Source: Gordius sp. MW1
Taxonomy: Eukaryota > Nematomorpha > Gordioida > Gordea > Gordiidae
Direction of reading: 5' to 3'
Assembly: GCA_964036665.1 (NCBI GenBank)
Contig: OZ038527.1
Coordinates: 18,560,221-18,624,220, forward strand
DNA: 64,000 nucleotides
In this document: positions 56,009-64,000 of the stretch, in pieces
How the letters are laid out: every line of letters starts with the position of its first letter
Position numbering within the stretch: position 1 is the first letter of the stretch
Made by a program: the position numbers and the translations under genes
Notes under the pieces: generated by a model
What the model was told of the DNA's origin: nothing
What the model saw: the letters and a program-made list of their open reading frames with translations, nothing else
Database searches by the model: none

Positions 56009-57050
56009 CTAAGGCCTGTTTGCCAAAGGTGCCTGAACATGGACCAATGGAATAAAAATATTTGAGGATAATAGGGCTTTGTATTTATTTGTTTTTCGCC
56101 CCTCTGCAACAACTAAAGAATCATTGTTGTAGTTAGAGGGGGCAAATAGGTCAATACATGTGAAGTCCCATTTAGAAAACCGTTTCTCCATGGGACTAAA
56201 GAAGATCCATCAGGACGCGTCCCTCCAAGGAGGGCTCCGATGGCTCCAAGATGGATGGGATCTTTGCCCTCTTAAGAACACTTTGAATTAAGACGTTGGC
56301 CTTATTGTGTCTAACATATTTAAATTGTTTGCCAGGTAGTGTAAGGGATGCCTGGCTTGTTGGTCTACGAGTATGCTGCAATTTCTGCAAATAAATGGCT
56401 TCGAAAATTTCACGCCTAGCCTGAGAGCTATGGAGTTTGAAAGTTCCGAGTCCTCCAGCATCATCCCGGTGAGACCGCTTGGGTAGACCTCTAGCCATTC
56501 GTGCTGAGCCATCAAACAAACGACCTTAAAATAGAACACTGACTTGCATCGCTACTCAAAGTTAGATAATCAACGGAGCGCAACACAAGTCCGGTAGCCC
56601 AATCTCTTTGTCGTGAGGTTTGTGGCAAAGGTGTTCCGGAATCGGTATTGTTTTCCTATATAGCTAATGCAATGGGTAAAAGCGGATCTTTTTTAACCGG
56701 ATACAACTAAAAATGGTATCTTGTATGGATTTGTAAGATGAAATAAAGGAAACTAGAGATAATGAGGCAGGTGAGCGAATCCCTAAAAGACCCGATTTGG
56801 TTGGTAGGGAAGCGTGTAACCAGCTATGAGTATGAATTTTATAAAAATAGATTTGATATTTTATCCAAAGAGGTTTAAAATTTCCCAATGTAAAAAAGCA
56901 CTTGAAGAGCGAAAACATTGCTGAATTTTTGAAATATTAATATAGTTTTTCATAATATAAAAAGCGTGGTGTGAAGGCAGACACTTTAAGAGATCTAATT
57001 TATAGTTTAAAATAGAGAGATTTTTCTCCAAATAAGTTGCCTCCACCACC
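56009..57050 (-). pseudogene. Decayed retroelement C-terminal region
   Basis: Minus-strand frames in order: 56918-56664 (SGLLGIRSPASLSLVSFISS), 56539-56288 (ALRLGVKFSKPFICRNC, then VDQQARHPL), 56519-56196 (NVLIQSVLKRAKIPSILEP) and 56191-56009 (KWDFTCIDLFAPSN). This series (GLGIR...LASF; RLG...CxC...RH; AL..A..P..LEP; WD.T..DT.APS) is a C-terminal block I recall in many invertebrate retroelement polyproteins. The precise clade is not certain. Frameshifts show it is dead. Confidence 0.6.
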
Positions 57051-57160
57051 TATAAGCGATCCGAGATGGCACATAGCGTCTTTCTTCATTTCTAAAAAAG
57101 GGGTACTTGGCAGGACAGAATTAAAATTAGTTTGAAAATAATAAAAATTATATGTGGAGC

Positions 57161-57440
57161 CAGGCGCGTAGCCAAGGGGGCAGAAAGCGGGAATTTTCTA
57201 CCCCCTTGCTTGACCAAAATTTGAAATTTTTTTTCGTCCATGTCCTTTTTTAAGGTATAGAATCGATAGTAAATGCTCTGATTAATGAAGAGAAGAGATT
57301 TTTCCAAAGCTGGTTATATAGCGCCTTTAAGTTTCGCATATATTGTACGCGAAGTTTACTTTTGTTACATTATAAATAAAAGTGTCTAAATTTTTTTTGA
57401 ATTTTTCTTCCCCCTTGAGAAAATCCTGGCTACGCGCCTG
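57161..57440. mobile_element. hAT-type MITE, CAGGCGCGTAGCCA subfamily
   Basis: Ends CAGGCGCGTAGCCAAGG and CCTGGCTACGCGCCTG are flanked by the perfect 8-bp duplication tgtggagc (57153-57160, 57441-57448). It is distinct in sequence from the CATGGGCG family but shares the GCGTAGCCA core. A right end of the same subfamily is at 61925-61951. Confidence 0.9.
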
Positions 57441-57954
57441 TGTGGAGCTGGTAATAAATTTCACATCATGGTTCAATTAGACGCCAACACGACCAAGTCC
57501 GCGGATTGCCTAAAAGTTCGGCCCCTTGAGTCGGACATAAATGGGCTTTTTGTTAAAATAATTAGGGGCCGGTGGAGGGGTTTTAAGTAACCAAGTGAGC
57601 TCGGGCCAGGCCTGAGTATGAGTAATGACCGGCTCCGGCTAGGAAATCATTTCAATAATGTTTTTAATTGCTATGCAATTTATGGGCTCGTTTTTGGTTG
57701 TCCGTTGTCCGTCTACCCTCCCTATCTATTTGCATTGGGTATTAATTGCTATGCAATTTATGGGCTCGTTTTTTGGTGTCCGTTGTCCGTTGTCCGTCTA
57801 CCCTCCCTATCTATTTGCATTGGGTATATTAGGTTATCGCTTTTTTAAATTAATGCATGAGAAAGAGGTGCCCCACCCCTCATCTCTATCTCATGCATAA
57901 GAGGTGCCCCACCCCTCATCTCTATCTCCCTCGGTGTGTTATATATAAGATTTG

Positions 57955-58210
57955 TTAAATTATCTATTATATAATAAACATAAATAAAAGTTGTTTACTT
58001 TTAATTGCTATGCAATTTAACTAGTTATATAATAAACATAAATAAAAGTTGTTTACTTTTGATTGCTATGCAATTTAACTAGTTTTTGTTATATAATAAA
58101 CATAGATAAAAGTTGTTTACTTTTTAATTGCTATGCAATTTATTAATGCTATATAATAAACATAAATAAAAGTTGTTTACTTTTAATTGCTATGCAATTT
58201 AACTAGTTTT
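57955..58210 (+). repeat. Tandem repeats of about 60-65 bp with the TTGCTATGCAATTT end motif
   Basis: Four units of ATATAATAAACATAAATAAA, AGTTGTTTAC and TTTAATTGCTATGCAATTTA occur, most closing with ACTAGTT. A fifth unit at 58439-58500 sits inside the neighbouring minisatellite, within a roughly 290-bp direct duplication (58206 versus 58497). Confidence 0.85.
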
Positions 58211-58229
58211 GGGGTTAGAATCCCGGAGT

Positions 58230-59190
58230 TTTTTTTTGACTCTTATGATTGTTCTTGTTACTATCATTGATAATAAGAATTTTTGGCCGTCCGCTGGCTG
58301 CTGACCAATGAAAAAAATGACCATTGGCCAAAATGTGAATCGAAATTATTTTTTTCGTTTTTTTTGATTATTATGATTGTTCCTGTTTCTACCATTGCTA
58401 TTATGACTTTTTGGCCGTCCGCTGGCTGCTGACCAATGTTATATAATAAACATAAATAAAAGTTGTTTACTTTTTAATTGCTATGCAATTTAACTAGTTT
58501 TGGGGTTAGAATCCCTGAGTTTTTTTAACTCTTATGATTGTTCTTGTTACTATCATTGATAATAAGAATTTTTGGCCGTCCGCTGGCTGCTGACCAATGA
58601 AAAAAATGACCATTGGCCAAAATGTGAATCGAAATTATTTTTTTCGTTTTTTTTTGACTATTATGATTGTTCCTGTTACTACCATTGCTATTATGACTTT
58701 TTGGCCGTCCGCTGGCTCCTGACCGATGGAAAAAATGACCATTGGCCAAAATGTGAATCGAAATTATTTTTTTCGTTTTTTTTTGACTATTATGATTGTT
58801 CCTGTTACTACCATTGCTATTATGACTTTTTGGCCGTCCGCTAGCTGCTGACCAATGGAATAAAATGACCATTGGCCAAAATGTGATTCGAAAACTTTTT
58901 TTTCGTTTTTTTTTGACTATTATGAATTTATATCCACTTTTACCGTGTCCTGGCTGCTGACCAATGGAAAAAAATGACCATTGGCCAAAATGTGATTCGA
59001 AAATTTTTTTTTCGTTTTTTTTACTCTTATGAATTTATATCCACTTTTACCGCGTGCTGGCTGCTGACCAACGGAAAAAAATGACCATTGACCAAAGTGA
59101 GCATCAAATATTTTTTTTTCCGTTTTTTTTGGCTATCATTGACTTATAGAGTATCTGTTGGTACTGACCAATAAAGAAAAAGTGACCATT
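58230..59190 (+). repeat. Minisatellite array in element copy 3
   Basis: Type A units (GGCCGTCCGCTGGCTGCTG) at 58280-58850, then type B (CACTTTTACCGTGTCCTGGC) at 58930-59070, and a type C unit (GAGTATCTGTTGGTACTG) near 59150. This repeats the unit order of the array at 12935-14110. Confidence 0.88.
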
Positions 59191-59335
59191 GGCCAAATTT
59201 TTGATTTTTTTAATTAAAAATTGTTCAAATTCAACAAAAAATTTCTCCCAACAATTCTGCAAATTCTTAACATTGTGTTGTTTTATAATATAATGTTTGT
59301 TAGACCCATAATCACTAAAGGCCATAAAAACTAAT

Positions 59336-61099
59336 GTCTATATTTCAATGCAATTTAATAAAGAAAAATTCAAATCTGTTTCACAAATTTAAATTGAAAT
59401 TTTTACATCAAAGGTCTTCGAAACAAATTAATCCCAATTCCATAAAACGTATATTAAAGAAACCTTTCACCATTTTTTAATACATTGTATTGTGACTACA
59501 ATTCTTGCGGCATTTTGATTATTTTTTTTAGAATGAAGCCATAATTTAAATCGTAATAAAGAAATCAAGTTATTAATTTATAATTTTATAAAACATGCCC
59601 TACATTTTTAAAATCTAAGAAAAAATATTTATAGTATCTAAAAAACTAAGATTTCCAAAAACGTTAATGGTATTATTGATCCAAATTCCACCGCTGAGTT
59701 GGTATTATTAGGGGGCGGGAGTGGAGGAGATGGAGAAAGGGAGAGAGATCATCCCTCAACCCCGCCTCACCGCTCGACAACCCAATAATAGCTTATGTTG
59801 GCGTGACCTTGATAATTTATAAAAAAAACAACTAATCATACCCTCCACTCCCTCTCTCTCCCTTACCTCGATTAAAATTTTTGGTCGATCGCTATTTTAG
59901 CTTTGCTTCAAATTAAGATTCCAACCTTCGTTCTGCAATATTCACGTAAGTAATTAAAATACTAGTTTATAATTACTATTTCAATCATTTTAACATATAT
60001 TCGGCGAAGCCATATCAAGCCCTTGCACCTTATAATTATAACAAAGTTTAATGGATTTTTTAAATTAATGATAGTTTTAAGTTTTTGATTAAATCTTGAT
60101 TGAAAAGAGTTTTTGGCGGTGCCTTGCTAATGTGAAGATAGCCCCAAGAAGATTTTTAGTAAGAATCTTAATAAAGAGCAAACCAAGAGAGATGTGACAA
60201 TAACGGATCAAACGTCATCATCCATAAAGATCAGTCTTTGGGGTATGATTAATGTTAGCGTTAGATTAGATTCCTTAAGTTCCTAAAATTAAGCAGGGTA
60301 ATCAAGAATCCAAGGCGTTTAAATGTACTAAGCTAGTTAATTAATTGTTCTATAAATAGCGTAATTATTAAGTTAGATTGCAATTATAAATTAATACTAG
60401 ATTTATACTCAACTACCTTAGTTTATTTTACAATATATAAAGTTGTAACAAATAAATATTCTCGATACCGTAAAACATAACCAATTTCTTAAATAAATAT
60501 AACTCGCGCTTTTAGAAACATTCCCATGTTGTGTGCTTTTTTGCTAATTTTGATATGTATAGATAAATTTACCGATTAGTACCTCAGAGCCTCATTGGTT
60601 GAATATAAGATACTAAACTAAAAAGACTGCATAAAATTTGAGAGGACTCTTATTATTTATCAAAGATCTTAAATATGATAGATAAACAAATAAACATACC
60701 AACATTGTCGATATGCAAGGCGACGTGCAAAGCATTGTTAAAATTAATTTAAAATACTTAAATCTAAAATTTGCCTCTAATTTAATAAGCACGTTATAGT
60801 TATAAATTAAAAAAATAACGCACCTCGAAAATAAAACGTAGAAAAATGAATGAGTTATGTTTGTTTAAGACTCTGTCCAAATTTGTGGTTCTAAATAGGT
60901 GTTCTTTTTCAGCAATGCTTAAGATTAATAGCTTTTGCTCACTTTCACTTATCAAGAATATCGTTTTATATTTAATTTTCTTATAATTTCCTCGTCTTTA
61001 GGGTATTTTCGCTTTTCTCATATTAACAACCTTTGACACCCATTAGTTAAAAAAACCTAAGTATGACCTTTTCCCCTAAAAAAGAATTAGTAATAAATA
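59336..61099. other. AT-rich DNA without recognised features
   Basis: A pyrimidine/purine-rich GGGAGTGGAGG...CCTCCACTCCC pair (59710 versus 59840) forms a loose inverted repeat. No gene was recognised. Confidence 0.4.
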
Positions 61100-61450
61100 A
61101 TTCATTTGGTTAACATCGATAATTACTGTATGCTCTCCCCTACAAAGGCCTATACCTCTACTTAAATGGTTCCCCGTGCCGCTACAAAGGCTGGCTCTAC
61201 TAATGTGAGTTCGAATCCCGGAGAGGGCAATTTTTGTTAATTAAATCGAAAATTTGTATTAATAATTAACTAATTATTTTACATTTAATACCCCCCGCCT
61301 ATAGGCATTCTCACCCCTTCCCACCTTTCTCGCCCATAAATTGCATAGCAAATATGATACATTTATACGGAGTGTAGATGAGTTCCCCCTTCTCTTCCCT
61401 CCTCCCCTTCCCCCTTCCCACGAGGGCCGAAGGCCCGAGTTTTATTTATG
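61100..61450 (+). mobile_element. Right-end fragment of the hairpin/minisatellite family
   Basis: It matches 14340-14535 and the reverse of 54141-54480: GTATGCTCTCCCCTACAAAG, GAGTTCGAATCCCGGAGAGG at 61206, TTTCTCGCCCATAAATTGC, and the terminal hairpin GAGGGCCGAAGGCCC followed by GAGTTTTATTT. The minisatellite part is missing. Confidence 0.65.
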
Positions 61451-61924
61451 TATCTCAATCGATAAAGAATGGTGCTTTTAAATATTTTATTCAGATTTTA
61501 TGATTTATTTACTTTTTAAATTAATGATTTAATCAATATTAATTTTTCAATAGTGAATCTTGGAAGTTTTTATTTTTTTGAAATGGGTAAAACTAAAAAA
61601 ATCAATGTAACTTTTTAAAAGTTTTCCCAATTTATTTTTGGCATAAATTGTTTTTTACCGGGTTACAACTGCTACTAATAAAATATAACGGCGGCTCTGT
61701 TGTTGGTCTCGACCTATTTGAGACGGAGAGTAAGCCTTAAAGGCCCATCGCAGGTCTTTTGTTTAAACAATGGCCTTGGTTTGCATATTTAGAAAAAAGG
61801 AGATTTTTACAGATATTGCGTCCTTGCAGGAAAGATGTCATAGCGAAACTAAGTCTTAATTTAAATAATGTAACTGTTAAAGCTTATTCTAAAAAAAAAT
61901 TTTGCCAGCTTCCTCCCCCCCCCC

Positions 61925-61951
61925 CTTAAGAAAATCCTGGCTACGCGCCTG
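61925..61951. mobile_element. Solo right end of the CAGGCGCGTAGCCA MITE
   Basis: CTTAAGAAAATCCTGGCTAC followed by GCGCCTG matches the end of the element at 57161-57440. The left end was not found upstream. Confidence 0.6.
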
Positions 61952-62000
61952 AAGCCAAATGACTAAAAATTTTCCAAGTAGACATTAATTGGAATCTGAT

Positions 62001-62220
62001 GCAAAATGTAATATCGGCAAAATGTAATAAGTAAATACATATTATCAAATAAATCACTAAATCTAACCCTAACCCTTGCCTATATTACATGAAATTTACA
62101 AAATAAACGATAATAATATTGGAAAACTTACCAAACGCGGAGGGTTCAATCACACTTTTAACTGCGCATGCGCATAGGTAATTCTTGCCTGTATTACATT
62201 TTGCCTATATTACATTTTGC
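62001..62220. mobile_element. Small MITE with GCAAAATGTAATAT ends
   Basis: Left GCAAAATGTAATATCGGCAA and right TTGCCTATATTACATTTTGC are inverted copies. The same repeat text (TTGCCTATATTACATTTTGC) occurs at 14305-14340 inside hairpin-element copy 1, with the shared flank CTAACCCTAACCC. No clear target duplication was seen. Confidence 0.55.
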
Positions 62221-62612
62221 ACAGAAGTGATTAATTATAATAACAAAAAATATATAATTAATAATTAAATTTTTATCACCAATAAATATAAATTCAGAAC
62301 CTGCTAAAAACCAATAATGTTCTTACAAAAAATATCGTTAAAGATTGATGATTTTGTGGCCTCACTCAGATCTTATTGATGTCCATTTTTTATATATAAA
62401 TAATTAGTGTTATTCTTGAAAATAATATTAGTATACATTTTATTGCTTCAATGTATACCCACATAAAATAGTATAGTCAGAAAAATAGCCAAAAATTGTA
62501 TTTTAGCCACTCCAATCGCTAAAAATAAAAAAAATGTGGTAAATGTAGATTTTAAGGTCTCAATAAAATGCAAAAATTACAAAAAATAATTACAAAAGTT
62601 TAAAGACCTCAT

Positions 62613-62743
62613 CACGGGTGTAGCCAGGGAGGGGCGGCTGCCCTCCCTCTAAATCTATCAATTCCTTAAAAATTTTATATTTATGGTTTAAATTTCAAAA
62701 AATTGACATCCCCCCTCAAGTTCCCATTTTGGCTACGCCCATG
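62613..62743. mobile_element. hAT-type MITE, CATGGGCGTAGCCAG family
   Basis: CACGGGTGTAGCCAGG to TGGCTACGCCCATG, with a perfect 8-bp duplication gacctcat (62605-62612, 62744-62751). Confidence 0.88.
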
Positions 62744-62751
62744 GACCTCAT

Positions 62752-64000
62752 AATTTTAGATTAAGCAAGTTAAAATATTGTGTCATATTGACCCTTGCAA
62801 GCGATTGGAGTAAGTCCAACTAATAATAATTAAACAAGTTGTAAAGATTTTCTGATCTTTAAAACAAGGTTGCCAATTTTCATTTAATCTATAGGTGGGG
62901 TTGGATGAGAAAAAATAAAAAAATTTAGAGATACTTGTGGAGTTTCCTGCTGCAAGAAAAGCCACAGCTAAGCTCTCTTTAGAATAATATGATCTAAATA
63001 CTACAACAGCTTTAAATTAAATCAAAAATGTTATAATTTAATTTTTTTATATCTCATATAAAGAATAGAATAGGTTTAGTTAACTACTGTTTGCAGGGGC
63101 GAACGCAGGATTCTATTTGGGGAGGGGGGGGGGGTTCAAAATTTTTCATCAAATATCAAAAAATTTATAGGCAAATATTTTTATGCAATTTGATTATAGA
63201 GCTATATACGTAATGTAGCATCCATGTGAGTTTGTCCAGCCAAATTTAGATTTTAAATTCTATTGAGAGATGATGAGAACATAAAAAGCTAATTTGGTAA
63301 TTTGTGAAGCCTCAGTTTGTAATTGTCCTTTATTTGTTTCTATCGTATCCGGAGATACGAAGATGAAGATATCTTCCCCCCCCCCCCCCATCTCATCTTA
63401 TTAAAAAGTTAAGAGTTCAACACGCGGTACAACTCTTTTGATCTTACACGTTGTACACTCATAGCGTAGACCATTATTCTTTTACATTTAATTCCTAGTA
63501 CGCGTATGTTATCCCCCCCCCCCCCCGACGCGCTTATAAGTTTGTGTTATTTATTTCTGGCACACAATATAATTTTTCTACGTGATAAAATAAAAGAAAG
63601 AAAAATGTAGCCAGAAACCATTTAATAGTATTATCGCGGATTTAGTTTAACGCGGAATATTTAGTTTAACGCGGAATGTTAAAATTAAATAAATTAAGAT
63701 TAATACTCGGACGTTGTCGTGAAAGAAAATTTGAGTTAGAGATTGCTAAATAAGTCCTTTTTTAGACTTATAAGTTTCATAATAAAAAAAACTATCTCGA
63801 TAATAAATAGGCACTTTTAAAACTAACATGAAATTCCTCTATTCTTTTTAAGTTGTTTTTCCTTTTCAACTTGACAGCATTTAAAGCATGTGATTGTAGA
63901 TTAAAATTTAAGGTTCTAAATTTGTTATTAATAACACCTGCTTAGGCGAATTTAGAGTCCTGTTTATGAATTTATCTTGGAATTTAATTGCTAATAAATG
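62752..64000. other. AT-rich DNA with long C/G homopolymers
   Basis: A G-run lies near 63121-63134 (possibly a decayed MITE end, GGGGCGAACGCAGG), and C-runs lie near 63377-63389 and 63512-63526. No gene was recognised to the end of the window. Confidence 0.4.

Larger units (their letters stand above)
57664..59335 (+). mobile_element. Hairpin/minisatellite element, copy 3
   Basis: The left end TAATTGCTATGCAATTTATG plus GTCC microsatellite appears twice (57666 and 57742). Next come four 60-65-bp repeats (57960-58210) and a minisatellite (58230-59190) in the same A, B, C order as copy 1. The tail 59195-59335 is nearly identical to 14110-14255. The hairpin end is absent here. Confidence 0.6.

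Overview
This is eukaryotic DNA from an invertebrate animal. It is AT-rich and dominated by transposable elements. It has spliced exons with GT/AG borders, 84 bp to 4.7 kb introns, non-LTR, Penelope-like and hAT remnants, and no operons or ribosome-binding sites. The one clear host gene resembles neuroglian, the protostome L1-family adhesion molecule, so an ecdysozoan, probably an arthropod, is the best guess. The species cannot be named from the sequence.

Layout. 1-38 kb is a repeat graveyard with no recognisable host gene, apart from one weak exon candidate on the minus strand near 384-705. It holds a Penelope-like remnant bounded by a 35-bp inverted repeat (3.2-4.6 kb) and three decayed copies of one RTE-like LINE (5.0-8.0 kb plus; 8.8-11.9 kb and 14.9-17.3 kb minus). 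A minisatellite-bearing, hairpin-ended non-autonomous element lies at 12.6-14.5 kb. Three hAT-type elements with 8-bp target duplications follow (17.96-19.84, 20.77-21.62 and 26.36-27.80 kb), then a 3.34-kb near-identical tandem duplication (31.4-38.08 kb).

38.4-52.35 kb carries the gene: 14 coding exons on the plus strand whose splice phases all agree. The summed coding length is 2169 bp, or 722 residues. The protein has a signal peptide, six fibronectin type III domains close to the neuroglian/L1 FN3 region, an acidic His/Gly linker and a hydrophobic C-terminus typical of a GPI-anchor signal. It has no immunoglobulin domains, no transmembrane-plus-ankyrin-binding tail and no visible exons for either. 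I regard this Ig-less, probably GPI-anchored neuroglian relative as the most interesting object in the window. Its introns hold several MITEs.

52.4-64 kb is again repeats: two more copies of the hairpin/minisatellite family (54.1-55.8 kb minus, 57.7-59.3 kb plus), a decayed retroelement C-terminus on the minus strand (56.0-57.05 kb), more hAT-type MITEs and long homopolymer C/G runs. No tRNA or rRNA gene and no CRISPR array were found. All identifications come from reading the sequence and remembered family features; no database search was run.
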